From NCBI RefSeq assembly GCF_005239225.2, contig NC_133294.1, forward strand, positions 20,039,631 to 20,103,630: a stretch of 64,000 bases of DNA, written 5' to 3'. Below the pieces are notes generated by a model that had not been told where the DNA came from, searched no databases, and worked only from the letters and a program-made list of their open reading frames with translations. This DNA is from Populus alba (taxonomy: Eukaryota; Streptophyta; Magnoliopsida; Malpighiales; Salicaceae). The translations under genes were made by a program, and so were the position numbers. Positions 48,766-63,600 of this stretch are shown in pieces (position 1 is the stretch's first letter; each line of letters begins with the position of its first letter).

Positions 48766-49485
48766 CTTAGTCAATGGATACATTTTTTTTTGGAAAACTA
48801 CAAATATACAATCTTTTCTTCGTTTTTTATTTAAGTATCTCATGTTTAATTTTATCTATTTTTTAAAAAAAATTATTTGACTACCTACTGTTGATTTAAT
48901 ACACTAAGTGTTGATGCGGTAATAAAAAACATGAAAGGTGCATAACTAAAAGATAGTTGGAGGATATCCTTAATCCTAAAAAAACAAACATTTTGGAACG
49001 CTCGGAAATGAAATCAACCCTTTAAAATAGCTACAAAGTTGAACTCCTTTGATTTACAATAAAAAAAATTAATATTAAAACTAATTTTTTTTAAAAATTC
49101 ACATCTGGTTCTTTTTTTTTTTTTTAAAAAAGAGAAAGACTTTAAAAAAAATAGAATAAAGGAAATATAAAAAATAAAATAAATTGAATTTTATCTTATA
49201 AATAAATTTTAATTTATTTATCACTTGAATTCAAATCAAATACTATAATTAAATTCACAACAAAATTGTTCATATCCTTTTAGTAAAATCATCATTATCT
49301 CCTAATTCGACCTAGGAAGGATGCTCATTCCTTTAAGGCATGCCTGGGCTTGACACACTGTCATGGCTAGGTCTGGCTAGCATTAAATTCAGTGCGCCTT
49401 CAATTCCCAAAAAATATATACTTGTAAATCTTTCTTGATTGGAATTTATTTTTGTAAAGATATACTAATAAAAACTTAGTCCATT
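48766..49485 (+). repeat. Direct duplication, copy 1 (about 720 bp)
   Basis: Collinear with 50280-51062. It starts 'cttagtcaatggata', continues with shared phrases such as 'gttgatttaatacactaagt' and 'aataaaaaacatgaaaggtg', and ends 'aaaacttagtccatt'. Non-coding. It could be an LTR or a duplicated repeat; no TG...CA termini were identified. Confidence 0.8.
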
Positions 49486-50279
49486 AATAGCCTCCAATCT
49501 TAGCAATGTAATAATATGCAAAGACTTTAATTAATTTTTCAGTTCAGATAGAGTAGTGAGTTTTGCTCGGAAAAAATATAGATAAATATACATCTGGACT
49601 AAAATAAATTATTTCATATACAAAAGACTAAGAATTTGTATTTAGAAAATTTTTAAAAGATTGAGGGTATCATGCCTATCATCTATACAAATTTTAAGTA
49701 AGTTGTGTTGGAACTCAGTGAAAGTAAATCTTTACTTAGAAACTTTTAGGTGAGTATAGGTTCTTGGTGAGTGGAGCCTATAGCTTTTCTAGCATTGTCA
49801 TGAAACTTAAAAGCCCTCCACTAAAGAGTGATCATTGTAATCTTTTTATTTTTATGGAGCATGAGAGTCCCCCACTAAAAGTGATGGTTATATAATGTTG
49901 TTATTTGTACTAGGAAGACCAATCACATCCATTCCCTGGAGATTGGTGTATATAGCATTGAAAAAATTACATTTATCCTTTTTCTATGAGACATTTTAAG
50001 GGGCCTCCAGTTATCACCTAAAGAGAATAAATAGTCTTTTGGAATAAATCATTTATATTCAAGAAACTTATATTTTTATCAAGGATTATATATCTTGATG
50101 TGATTTGAGTAATAGGTTTGAAAGAGGTTTTTAGAAGTAAACATGTCTTTGAGATGACATTAAAATGTTTGCTTCAAATACCCTCGTCACTTCATTTGAA
50201 AGATCATTTATGTTAGTCATATCGTAACAAACTGACCTTTTTAACCCATATATGATTTTCATGAGTTATAGGATATTTT
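49486..50279. other. Spacer between the two direct copies
   Basis: About 794 bp, non-coding in all frames. Text such as 'accaatcacatccattccct' and 'gtgagtggagcctatagctt' looks LTR-like. If the flanking copies are LTRs this would be the internal part of a short non-autonomous element. Confidence 0.4.
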
Positions 50280-51062
50280 CTTAGTCAATGGATAAAATGA
50301 TTTGGAAAAGTAAAAATATACAATTTTTTTTCTTTGTGTTTTATTTAAGTATCTTATATTTAATTTTATGTATTTTTTAATTTCATTTGACTACCTTCTT
50401 CTGTTGATTTAATACACTATATGTTGCAGTGGTAATAAAAAACATGAAAGATTCATAACTAAAATGATAGTCAGAGGATATCTTTAATTCTAAAAAAACA
50501 AACATTTCGGAACCCTCTAAAATGAAATCAACCATCTAAAAATGCTAAAAGTTTAACTCCTTTAATTTAAAATTTTAAAAAAATTAATGTTAAAACTAAC
50601 CTTATTTAAAAAATACATGTTTGGCCCTCTTTTTTTTTTAAAAAAAAAACTTTTAAAGAAATAAAATAAAGGTAATAAGAACAATATTAAAAACAAAGTT
50701 AATTGAATTTTTTTCTCTTTTAAATAAGTGAATTCAATTTATTTATCATTTAAATTCAAATCAAATACTATAATTAAATTCAAAACAGAAGTGTTCACAT
50801 CTTTTAGTAAAAGTATCATCATCTTCGAGTTCCACCTAGAAATGATGCTCATTTCCTTAGGCATTCAAGAAGCTTGGTACACTGCAAGCTCAACGTGCCT
50901 GAAATTCGGCACACTGTCAAGCACAATAATGATTGGATCTAGTTAGTATTAGGCCGAGTTCGCTTTCAATATAATGTGCTTGTGTTCTAAAAAATTTATA
51001 TTTGTAAATATTTATTGATCTGATATTTTTTGTAAAAATATACAGATAAAAACTTAGTCATT
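50280..51062 (+). repeat. Direct duplication, copy 2 (about 780 bp)
   Basis: Second copy of the unit at 48766-49485, with substitutions and an extra segment around 50875-50940 (gcacactgtcaagcacaata). It starts 'cttagtcaatggataaaatg' and ends near 'aaaacttagtcatt'. Confidence 0.8.
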
Positions 51063-51549
51063 CGGATTCAAACTATAATATGATGAAGTATTGCTTTTAA
51101 TTTTGGATGTAACTAAGTCTCTTTTCATGACAAATCAGAGGTAATATTATATGGTTTAGAAGTTAGATCATAATATTTTTATTCATGTTTATAATATAGT
51201 GTAGCAGAAAAAGATTATGTGAGAACATGCACATGCATAATGTATGATACTTTTAATTGGTCTCCCCTTTAATCTATTTCATGTCTGGCATCGAAATCCC
51301 CCACGTTCTTTTATTAAATGCCTGGACTTCGTGTTTCTTCGATCTAGCTTGAAATGCTTAGGGTTGCAAAAGGGAGGCTTGGTAGTTCTAGGATGCGTAA
51401 GAATGACTATATTATATAATCTTCTTGGATTTGATGATAAAAAGTATTGTTGATTAGAATAATTTGTGTATCAACTTAGATTAAATCTTATTGTTTATTG
51501 GATTAGATATTTGGGTATTGACCAAACCCAATGTGCTCAGAGAATATAA

Positions 51550-51587
<38 letters not shown>

Positions 51588-54500
51588 ACAGACGTAAAGT
51601 CGACAATACATGGATTGTCTAGTGTGTTGATACACAAACAAAAAGCCGACAGGAAGGCGAGGAATGGACAGCACGAGATATTAATTATTAGGGTTAATTA
51701 ACTGCCAACATTGCAAAGAAAGAAGAGAACTGTTACTCAAAGCAGGCCGGCCAAAATCCAGTCGTGACTCGGCGGCGAACCCGCGTTTAAGATCGCTATC
51801 TGTTTAAATGGTGCCGGATATGATGATTTTCGTCGCCATGTTTGAACTGAACGCTTGTGAAATGTTTGAAGTCAAGAAAATGGGCTCCTTGATAATTTTA
51901 TATATTGTCCACCATTCGCTGCAAATGGGCACCTTCGCTCCTCTTTTCTTCTCTCTCTTGAAGCACCCAGAGACCCAAACGGATGTGTTAGAACCAGAAA
52001 TTCTTGCCTGTTATTTAGGACCTAGTCAGCTTGCATTTCCAATTAAATCAATTCCATTTTCAACCATATATATTGAAAGTCCAAGTTATTTCATAACATT
52101 AAGCGACGAATTGTAGTGGAAAGGGCGGAAAGTAGTTTCTTCAAAATCGAGAATTTATCTCTACCATTGCTCTTCTTCACTATTTGAGTACTGTTATCTC
52201 AACTTTCTTCAGTATCATTATCCCTTGGAGAATTTGATGGTTGTTTGTTGCCAACCACTTCTTTTCTCATCGAGCAGTCTTCTTCTTAATTTAGACAAAG
52301 TGTACCTAAATATCGATTAAAATAAAAACACAAGCGCTCAATCGAGTAAATAAGAGTTTATCTCTTTTGCAGAGAGCGGATTTTATATATTTATGTGGTC
52401 ACGTACTGGGAAGGGTCGACTGTTGATGAATATCATCCGACATTGTTTTAATTAAATATAATTTAATCCAATTCACGCCAAGAATTGTTGTTGGTGAGCA
52501 ATTATTGATGTATACACTTAGCCCAGTTATCGTTTTTGTTTTAATATCTTATCATTGTTATTGATTAGCTGCAACATCTACTAATTCAAACCATACAAAA
52601 AAAAAATCAAAAAAAAAAAAAAAGGTTCAATCTTTGTCAAAAGAGGGAGGGCTTCACTTTTCAAAATAGAAAAACACTAAACTTCTTGACATGGATGGAT
52701 GACTTGTAAACACCACGCCAAAAATTAATGTCTGTTGCTGCTTTGTTCGACATCTCCGGTACGCAAGGGATTCTTTGGTGCGGCGGTGGATTTGTTATTT
52801 TCATGCATGCTTGTGTTATTACCGTCTCACGGCTCAGGCGAAGCTACCCAAGGCAAAACCACTTTGGGAGTGAGTTTTAATTTGTTTGTTTTTTCTTGTT
52901 AAGATTTGATTTTAAAAAAATAATAACTTATTTCAGTGTTATCAAAATTTAATTTTAAAAAAAAAAATATATATTTTAAAATAAAAAATTAACTATTATC
53001 ACCCGATGTATCTCTTTAGAACCTGCTGCTGGTTAAAATGAGGTGGTTGAAAGGGGCTCTCAAGCAAAGAAAAGTTAAATAAATGGGGGGAAGAAATTAG
53101 CAAGATTTCTACCTGTCAGTGGGGGATTTCATTGTGACTTCATCATTTTGCAAACTTTTTTCTCTTCCAAAGAGCTAGCTATAGCTAGACTCCTAGCTAA
53201 TTAATAGAGTTTGTTTCATTATTAAGGAAACGTGTGAGATCAAGTTTGAGAACGGTGTTTTTTAATAATTTAAAAGGTGTTTTTAGTTTAAAATTAATCT
53301 TTTGTTAATTTTTTAAAAATAAAAAGTATTTTTTTAATATATTTCTAAATAAAACACAATTTAAAAAGCAGTTAGCATAAAAGAAATTAAAAAATAAGGG
53401 AAGCCAATTAATTTTGTCCTCTTGCGGAATAGTTGTAAAAGAAGACAAAAATCCTAGAGATGAACATCATCAAATTCTTCCGGGAGTCTTACCAAGCAGG
53501 TTAGAAACGTCACAAAAGGCAGGCAAATGCATTGCATCTGCAAAACCTACCTTTCTCGTGGACAGAATACAGTCACAGCTGACTGCATATTGTCGGCAAA
53601 GGAGATACGCTATCCATGCACCGTTTTCCTTTTGCGTTTCCTTTGCTTTTCACTCAAGTAAAACCGCTGCCAGAAGTCAATTGCAGGGACCTGGACATCC
53701 CATGTGCGAAAAATGTTGGGATTTTACGTTTGTTGCTCATTTACAAGTGTCTTTCTAGATGACTAGCCGTGCTACGCCACAAATTGTATGAAAAACTTTT
53801 GGGAAAAAAAATAGTATGATTTTTTAAAAGAAATATTAAGACACTAATACAGTGAAATAACCTAACTCAGATATTAAACAATGTTTTTTTTTTTAAAAAA
53901 ATAGTTATATAATAAAAGAAATTTTTTTTATAAAGATCAACTTAAAATCAAACAAATATTGAAGAATATAATTTTAAAAAAATAAAAAAAATCTAATATT
54001 GAAAACTAAGATTGAGATAAAAAACAAAAAAAAAATCCAGGTCAAGCATGCATGGAAAAAAACTAAATTAATTATTTGGAATTAAGAATTATATTATAAT
54101 TTAAATTTTGTAATTACTTGAAACTATTTAATTAGTCAAGATAGTGTAAAAATTAATTAAATGATGTCTTAATATTCTTTGGCTAATGCATTTCACGTGA
54201 TGAATATATTGGTTATTGTATTTTAATATTATTTTTGGAAAAAATAATTATATTTAAAAATTTTGAATGCATCTTCAATTATTAATTTGGCTGCAAATAT
54301 TTATTAGGTATGTTTGGTACAACTATTTTTTTCTTTAAGGAAAAGCAAAATTAAACTTAGCTAGCAATTCAAATATCCAATGAAATAAAATTAAAAAAAC
54401 ATTAATCTTCTAAACTTCTTCATCTTTATATTCACGTTTTCTCTTATATGTCTTTTTTATATATAAAAATGAAGGAATGTGATTGAATTTAAGCACATGT

Positions 54501-57120
54501 TATAACTATTTGAGAGGGAGTTGTTGGACACATGGGGATGAGATCATGAGAAACCTAAGGTGGGGATAGTTTAATTAATGTGTATAATGAAAAAAAATGG
54601 TAGTTTATGAGTTGTTGGAGAGAATTCAATGAATTGAAAATTTAATATGCCTGAAAAACGACTAATTAATTATGCTACTTGTATTCCTAGAGTTGCAGTA
54701 GAAAGTATTAATTGTATTGGTCCTATTGGATATAAAAATACTTGCCCTATTTTCTATGTTTACATGTGATATATACATGTGTATTTCATCCCTCTCTATA
54801 ACATTGATATCGTAGTTCAAACTCTCATGGTAACTTTAACTTTATTAATTATCGAAAAGAGATTGTAAGATTATCAAAGTCATGTAAATAATACTATTAC
54901 ATGTAATTAAGTAAAATACCTTAAGATCTCTTAGAGTTGAGAAGGGATGAATACCTCTAAATTTTATGTAAATGGCAAATGAAAAGATTAAAATTGCATT
55001 ATTAAAAATGCAGGGTGTTACGTAACTTATTTTCACCTTATAAGCACCTCTAAATTAAAACACTATAAAAATCTTCTTAAACCACTTATAAATCTCAGAG
55101 TATCCTAAAAATATCTAAAAAAATCAAACTTTTTAAGGGATAATCCGTGAAAAAAATAGTTAACATCAAACTCTTCTAATCAAATATAATCCTTTTAACA
55201 CCAAAAATAACCAGTCTTGTCATTGAAAAGCAAGCAAATCAATAATTGTTTTCTCTCCTCGTCATTTCAGATGATTTTCTTTTTTCTTTTTCAAAGTTAG
55301 AAAACTGAAAAATAAACAAAATAAAATTTTAAAACTAAAATAAAAACTGTAGTTATTTTGGGATTGGGTATGAGTTTTCTCTTCATGTTTTATTTCAATT
55401 CTCTATCTTTTAATTATTTTGGTATGTTTATCATAATTTCAAGCTTAATTTCATCTAATTATGCAATAGAAAGATTCAATTAAAAGGGGAATTGAGAAAA
55501 AAAAAATGGTATGAACAATGAAGCTCTTATAATTTTGAAACGTCAATGGTATGAACAGTTTCCCTACATATGAATTGGACTAATAAAATGATTTTGAAAC
55601 GTCAAATGATCCCATCTATATCCAAGGACTTTGAGAGAAAAAAATAAAATATAGTCCAACAAGTGGTTGTCGAGATTATGTTAAAAGAAATTCAATTTTT
55701 AAAGCTCTTCTATAGCCCATGACTTGAGCATTTCTTCTGTCCACTAGCGATGCATCTTTTTGAAGTTGAAAAAAAAAAAAAAACGAAGAAGAAAACAAAA
55801 AAATGTCACTCCACATTCTCTTTATGCAATGGGAAAAAAATAAAAATTCAGACAGCATGGGTCTACATGCAGGGTTGGATGCAAATTGACAACGCAGACT
55901 CCACTTGAGAGAAGGTTTACGTGTCCGCCCATGATATACAGCCCTTCGATCTTTAAGTTGAAACTTCGGTGACGTACCAAACTACAAGTTTGTTTTTTTT
56001 TTTTCAAAAATAGCACGATGACTAAGAAATATAACACAGCTTAAAATTTATTTTTTAAAATAGAATTTCGTTAGCATGCATAGGTAGCACGTGTAAACTT
56101 GCAAATTTCAAAAGATTAACCTAATTTATTTATTTTTGTTGACACATGCTATACATCCAAACCAACAAGTTTAAATTTTATGTGTTTATTGCGTATTGTA
56201 TATGTCAATAAATAATCATATTATTGTTTTTTGATGGTACATGTGATTCATACCACCAACTCTAAATTTAGTTTTATTTGGTATTTATGAATTCATGATA
56301 TTTTTAATAGTTTTAGAGATATTATTATCTGAGTTTTGGTATGTATTTACATCTATTTTTTTTATATATATATTTTTTCATGTTCTCTCTTCTCTATCTA
56401 CCCTTGACTTTTTTGTCCTGCCATTTAATTGTTTTGTGTTTCTTTCATAGCCATTAGATATTCATAAAACATGGAGGTTGATTTTGGGATGTGGGAATCA
56501 TTTTGCATGGGAATCATGCATCGATCTCCGGAAAAGAAAAATGAATTGGACGGGTCATGCAGGTTGCACTTGCGTGTCTAGATGGATCGCGGAGGTGAGA
56601 CTTGCATGTCTCATGCTATTTTGAAAAAATAAGTTCTCAAGCTATGCTAATAGATATATTTTTTTTTTATCGACCGTGCTATTTTGGTAAGATCTTGGCA
56701 AGTGGGCGAAGCATATCAACATTTCTTTCGTTTTGAAACCAGTCATTATCGGTATGATGGACCATAAAAATATACATGGAGGAGAAAACTGGAGACCGAA
56801 GAGGTGTATGGGTCCTCTACTCCAGTTCTGCGGGTTCGTCTGGTGCAGGAGTTTGGTCATTGGTGAGCGGTGGTTGAACCAGTGCTCTTACCCCACGTGG
56901 TTGTCCTTTCCTTCTGCCACTTGTCATGCAAGTTTGATACTTTTCCGGTCTTTAGACGTCCTCTATACGTCGTGTTTGGTGCTGATGGGAATGGGGCATG
57001 GGATGATGATGATATGGCCATTATTGGTTTTGTAGACTTCATTTACTTATTTGGTTGGAGAAGAGAGGGTGAGGAGAGGGAGAGAGAGAGGGATGGCTTT
57101 TCCTGGAACTGCAAATAAAG
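51063..57120. other. Six-kilobase gene-free stretch
   Basis: No recognised gene. 51554-51582 is a (TA)n tract. 51700-52130, 53400-53760 and 56480-57115 are less A/T-rich with unrecognised ORFs of about 100 codons at 51808-52116, 53414-53758 (no ATG start) and 56733-57035. 52880-53000 and 53250-53380 resemble the MITE-like family. 53800-56460 is A/T-rich. 57075-57092 is a short GA tract. Confidence 0.35.
51554..51582. repeat. (TA)n microsatellite
   Basis: About 14 TA units, read directly. Confidence 0.9.
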
Positions 57121-57679
57121 TTACATACAGCACACGTCATTGCTTCCGCTTATACACGGAATATCAGTAACTCAGGAAAAATATGGGCCGTTTTTTTTTT
57201 TTTTTTTCTGACTTACGGATTTTCAGATGGCAGTGCTGCGGTAAAAGCAGATCTTGATACATTACCATAGCATGAGGAATGGGCTCACAAACAATCCAGT
57301 AAGTTCCACATCAGAGAGGACTCAAGCCCAGACAGTTTTTTCATCAGCTGGCTTGTGAAAAACATTCTGAGAGAAACTTGATAGTAGGAAACAGGATGAT
57401 ATTGACACAGAAGCATTTATAATGCGATATCTACCAGATCATTTTTATATTTGTTTTCAAGTAAACAACTGTATGGGGTTCAAAAACCCTTTTGGCACAA
57501 GGTTTGGAGAAGACCCCCTCTGCACTATACACTTTGAGGACTTCCCGGAAAGGAAATTGAAAAAATGGTGACGGCCGAACTCTTTTAAAACAAAGCCAGC
57601 TACAAGAGTACAAGATTACATACAGCCCCTTCCCATCTCTTATTTACCCCTTTTAACTTAATACCTCGTCATGAAATGC
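57121..57679 (-). other. Probable 3' UTR of the UBP gene
   Basis: Balanced-composition DNA directly after the UBP stop codon (TAA at 57682-57680 on the minus strand). The polyadenylation site is not determined. A T-rich run at about 57191-57208 may mark its far end. Confidence 0.45.
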
Positions 57680-60600
57680 TTAGTCTGTTCTTTCGCTTAC
57701 TGATCTTCTAAAGGATACCCCGGATTTTACATCATTTAAAGGGTTAAGTGATCCTAATTTTGTCGACACCTTATCCCTACAACTATTACTACTTGCTAAC
57801 TTTCTACATTGTTCAGTCGTGTCAGGATGCAAAAAAGAATTACCCCCCTTACCTTCCAGATCCACCAGCTTCCTCCCCCCGCTTGGTATCCTGTCCGAGA
57901 GATCACGACCCCCAATCCTTGAATATGTATGCGAATCATTCTGGTTCTTATCAGCATGGGGTGAATACCTTGAGTACAAAGGGGAGGAAGATGAAGAGGT
58001 GTCTGAATCAGATGCGTTCCTCCAAGAGTTCCAACTTCCAAAAATGTAATCAGAAAGGTCATCAGTACTTGTAGAATCATGGGTGCTGTCAGTACTGCAG
58101 GAACCTTCATCGGAATTGCCACTGGTAAACGAGAAATTGTCACTTGACAAGTCCTCTTCTGAAATCCTCAGAAGCCGGTGGAGCTTCAAATAGGAAGATT
58201 CAACACTGGCCAAATTGTCCAAAGGAATTGAATCCGGATGCAATTGGACGACATTGGATTGCATAGACATGGATCTTGAATTCAATGCAGTGTTTGTTGC
58301 CTTGATTTTGGAGGGACTGCATTTATTTTTTGGATCAGAAGATATTATCCTGCTCCTTATCAGTCTTGGGGCCCTCGGTGAGCACCTGCAAAAATTTAAA
58401 TTGAGTCAGACACCACAACAAAAGAACATTGAAGAAATTTCAATCTTCATAGAACTAATCTCCAGAGATCCATCACCTTGCATAAAGAAGCATGTAAGCG
58501 CCTTTTGATAAAACCCTTTCAAGTTCCACAGCTGTAACCTAGCCAATAATTGACAAAAACTCAGAGCTCGTGCACAAACACACAAGCATATGTTCTATCC
58601 ATAAAAAAAAAACACTTCATGTATCGCAGAAAGGCATTAACACTGAAACAGTGCACTGGGAGACCCTAAGAAGAAATTGGGACCCAGATACCAATAGCTA
58701 ACAATGAAAAGACTTCCAGACCCAAAACAAACCATAGCCTACAAAGATACTGCTTTGTACTGCTATAATGAAAACAAATTTTGATTCTTTATAGTTTGCT
58801 ACCTCACAGACATAGGCTAAATATAGGTTTGTCTCCGATAATCAAGGTTTGACTTCTTTATAGAGATAAACAATATAAACAACACACAGGCTTGGCCATC
58901 TAAATAAAAGACTTAATCAGATAATAATCTCAAATACAACAGAAAATGTCAAAGGTTCCTTGACTAAAGCACAATGCAACAGAACCCAAACTTTTCTTGT
59001 AACCAATGGCTGATAATTAAAAGTAAATTCTTTTAGTTTATATAAGAGATGGAGATGTCAGGGCGATGTCAATATACCCAGGACCAAAGTGAGGAGGTTG
59101 CCACAACTAGAAGTTAATCAAGTACAAACAACTAGGAGAAAAACACATCAAATGACCAAATAAACTTGCTTCGCAAATTAAGATAGAGAACATACTGTGC
59201 TGTCATCAACTTTGAACCACTTGTTCTGGATGTTTTTGACATAGCAGACATAGTGACCAGAAAATGCAGCATTCATGACATCCAAGTGAACGATCACTCC
59301 ATAAAGCCTATATACGGGTGACTTATCACTAGTTCCACTCATATACGGTGCTAAGTCCAGGATCTCTGGGAACCGAATAGATTTATTGAGCTTTCCAAAT
59401 TTACCTGACTGTAAAATCAAGCACAGTAAGGAAAGAAATAAGAATTTGCCTATAACACTGGATAAAAAAATACCATCTTTGATCTCCAGATCTACCTGAA
59501 AGCGCTTCAATGCAATTGTAAGGACATTAGGAGCCTCCAATATTGTCAACTTTTTCTTAGCCTTCTCATAAGATCTGCATCTGAACAGAATGATGATGGT
59601 AAACTCTGAATGCTCAAAGCCAACAACTCCAACAAAAGAGAAGATTCGATATAAACTAGAATTAATAGAAAAGTCAGATCTTGATATTTCCTTGGAAGTA
59701 AAAACTGGCAGAGCAATCATCAAAATGCTGTACAGGCAGCATAACACAAAGCAACACAACTCAGTATGTTTTCAGTTACAAACTGTTTGGTCCAAAAGTC
59801 AAACAACTCAAATATAAAATCAATATTAAACTATTTAAGGTTTAAATCAGTTTGCAATGTCTCACTGCAGTATAGAAATTGGTAAAAATAAATCACCAAA
59901 AGAATAAACACATTTGAAACAATACTCTCAAGAGCTTTATCAGAAAAGGAAATTGACGAACCTGCCACAATGGTACTTGTTGTCCCCATCCAGAATCTCG
60001 GTACCCGTGAATCGTCTAAGTGCATCTTCAAGCTTCCCTATATCCCCCTCTATTTCAACAGTAAGATCCATCATTCTTTCCTGCCACTCTGACTTGTAAT
60101 GGCACTTCATGCATTTAATCTGCAAACAGTAGCAAATTTGTATGCATAATCTAAATTATTGAACCTTTCTCAAGAGAGCACCTAGATGCTAATGAGAGTT
60201 AGGGGAAAAGAAAAGGAAATAAAAAGAGAATCGATTTGCATTAAATCTTTGAGTGTCATTTTAACTCCAAAAGATATTACCTTTGAGCGAAGGTAGCCTC
60301 CAAATGTAAGGCCTATGAGAGTGGCTTCTTCTTCAAAGGAATCTACTGCATTCACCCTAGCTTCCTTAAGGCAAACAGATTGCATTGCATCAATTGCATA
60401 CCTGTTTGTTGTTCATGTATTATCTATCAAGAAATTCACCAAAAGCTGAAATCATAAAAACATGCAAGTTGCTATTTCATTGGTCACAGAGCAGAGAAAC
60501 CAGCTCACCTCAGGAATTCATGTGCGTCTTCTTCTCTCCCATTACCAAGCTGACTCCCAATATTTTGTAATTGGGATAGTATGCCAATGGGAGAAAGCGG

Positions 60601-63600
60601 AGATTTCCCTTCCTTTGCCTTTAAAATTACATTTTCAAACTCACAAGAGAAGCACCGTTCTTTATTTACACCTGATATGGAAAAGAATGGCCTTAGCTAA
60701 TATTGAAAAAGTTGCAAAACATGTTATTCAAAAATGCATGCTGAATCTAATAAGTTGACCATGATGAGAAACATACAGGCTTTAGAGTGGAGCCCTTGCA
60801 CAAAATAAGAAGTCAAAGGAGGAGTAAATGCCAAGCATTGTAGAACAGCATTAGCATAGCAGCTGCAGAAATGGAACATGGGATATGTTATCAACAACTT
60901 GGGGTAGTTTATGTAATGCTGACATAAAAAGTAGAGAAGATGCAATCAGATAGTCACTAGCATAATTAACATTATGACAACTGCAAGTGGTATTAATATT
61001 GCAAAATAATGGATAAAGAAACCATTTTAATTACAACTGATTGTAAAAATACCACATTTTGTTACTTCAATCTGCTTTCCCTACAAAAGAAACATGTCAT
61101 GTACCTGTTTCCACAATTGATAAGGCCACACGGTCGCATTTCCACCTTATTCGAAGTGTATAACTTCACAAATAAATCATATGGGAAAAGGCCCTGAAAA
61201 GCCAAAAATAAACTCATGGAAATTTATTGCATCTCGAGAAAAAGAAAATGTTATAGATGTAAACAAAATCAATTTATAACCCAGACCTTATTACTATATC
61301 TCCCACATTTAGGTCCTCTGAATTGGTCAACAACTTTCCACACTGATGACTTCAATCCATTAATAGAATTTGGAGAATAGCTAGAAATTTGAGAAGTAGC
61401 AGCAGCACCTGGTTCAACATTTTCAACTTTTCCTCCAAGTTTCACGCTTGAAACCGAATGCCCACCAACACTAGAATTCAAATGGGTTTGAGAAGCACTA
61501 GATGATGATCTGGACTTAGATAGATGTGAAGTATTAACAATCTCATCAACATCAACATTTGACCTTTCAGATCTCAAAGCTTGAGATCTGCATACTTTTG
61601 AAGCACTTGGATCTAATTTAACTCCTCCGGAACTGAAAGAAACATGTGCAAAAGGAGAGGATGATGATACAGATTTACTCTCAATGGAAACATTTGAACC
61701 TCCACCAGAGTTATTATCAACAAGATTGGACCTTTCAAAACTTATGGTTGGGGATCTCTTGACTTTTAGAGCATCAAAGCCATTCTTTTCTGGTGAAACT
61801 GCTCCATCAGCAGGCCTACTGACCCCAGGAACAGAAGGGGGTGCATCATCTGATATGATGCTGTTCACCTTTGAGCTTTTTGCATGAGACATGGGAGCAT
61901 CACGTCCAGATAGACTGGACTTGACAAGTAGAGATGGTTTGTCATTAGATGACTTGCTGTTACCAGGGCCATTGAAATTTGACAGAGCAGATCCATTCCC
62001 AGCATCACTGCTGGGCCCAACAGAATCCAGAGTTCTCCCCCAGAAACCAGAAGAAACCTTTGCTGGTTTTGTGATTGTTTCATCATTCCTGGCACTGACG
62101 CTATGGCTTGAAGAACTAGATGAGCATTGACTCTCCCTGTCATTTCCATGAGGTTTACTCTGATTTGATTTACTCAATTTATTAAAACTATCTATAGAAT
62201 CAACCAAAGTAGAAAACTTTGGAGATGATGGTTTGGTCGTATCCACCTCGTTCAGACTGGACTCAAGCGTATCAGGGGCAATATCAGCCGGTGTTTGTCT
62301 GTCTGATCCCTCTGTTTCATTTGAACTAATGCTCTCACTTACAGAAACACTGTCAGATGATTCCCCATTTGAATGAGCAGAGAATCCAGAAAATGAAGAG
62401 CCTGTAGGAGTGGAAAATCCAGAAAATGAGGTGCCCGGTGATTCGGAAATAGAATCTGCTCCCTCTGTGTCTAAAACAGAATCAACTATAATATCATCAT
62501 CCTTTAAGAGTGAAACTCCAGGAGAGTAACTGGAATCAGACACCACAGGTTCCACAGAAAATGTTTCAATTGGTCTTTTCTCATATCTGCCATCATAAAT
62601 ATCATCTTGGTCTTGCTTTGCCGCCCTCTGGCCAGGATTGCCTCCATCGTCATTAATGTGGTATGTGGTGGGAGGAGGACGACATTCTTCTTTGTGACCT
62701 TGTCGCCAGTGGATAATTTGACACTTACCAGAACTGAAACAAACCAATTTGTGGCATAAATATACAAATAGAAAGATCAGAAGCGTACTTAAGGAAGGCG
62801 GAAAAGGAAAACAACAAAAACTATTATCACCAATTAAAAAGGCAATCTTATAGATTGTAGAGGAGAACACATCACAAGTTGGCTAAACCTTGTTAGGTCC
62901 TCATAAAACATGTTTCGACAAAAGTTCGCGAACTAAATCATACTAAATTGCACGATACTCCCGATTATGCAGAGCAACTTTTTTACAACTACATAACAGA
63001 ATAATAGTGGATTTAGGACACCCCTGATTATGTAAAACAACCTTTGAAAAATTACATAAAAGAATAATAGCGGAACTAAACACTATTTACTTCAAACAGG
63101 TATTTCATCCTAATCCATGTATACCAACTTGCAATATTTGAAGATTGTACATGTAATTTACATTAACATTTCCCACTAATGCCTTCACACAATTGAGAGC
63201 ACACGGATGTCGTGAACTGCAGACATTCAATTTAAAAATCAAAAGTTATATATTGAATTTAATTTCATATGATGATAAACATTAGATTGCAGTTTTCCAG
63301 TAGTGACTTGTATATGTGTATAAAACCAGTTGTACAGATCCTGATCTATAAGATACAGATCTCTAAAAAATCTTTCAAGGATTAACACTCACCACACTGT
63401 CTTCTTAACAAGCTAAAATGTTTTCAGTTAGTAATGCAAGTTTTCTCCTTAGTTTCCTATGCACTTAACAACGCTAACATATGAATAAAAGATTCATATA
63501 ACCCACGCAAAACAAGAAGCTAGCTAGCTCACATCTAGCATCTAACGAACGAAGAAGATCTATGATTTAGTTTAGCTAATCAGAAATCCCTCCACACAGA

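Noticed and set aside
51808..52116. 102-codon ATG ORF
   Set aside because: No recognised domain, unusual composition for a plant protein, and no supporting promoter or splice context.
53414..53758. 114-codon open frame
   Set aside because: It begins with TTG, has no suitable ATG, and shows no recognisable similarity.
56733..57035. 100-codon ORF overlapping other ORFs on both strands
   Set aside because: Overlapping frames of similar length on both strands suggest composition rather than coding; not recognised.
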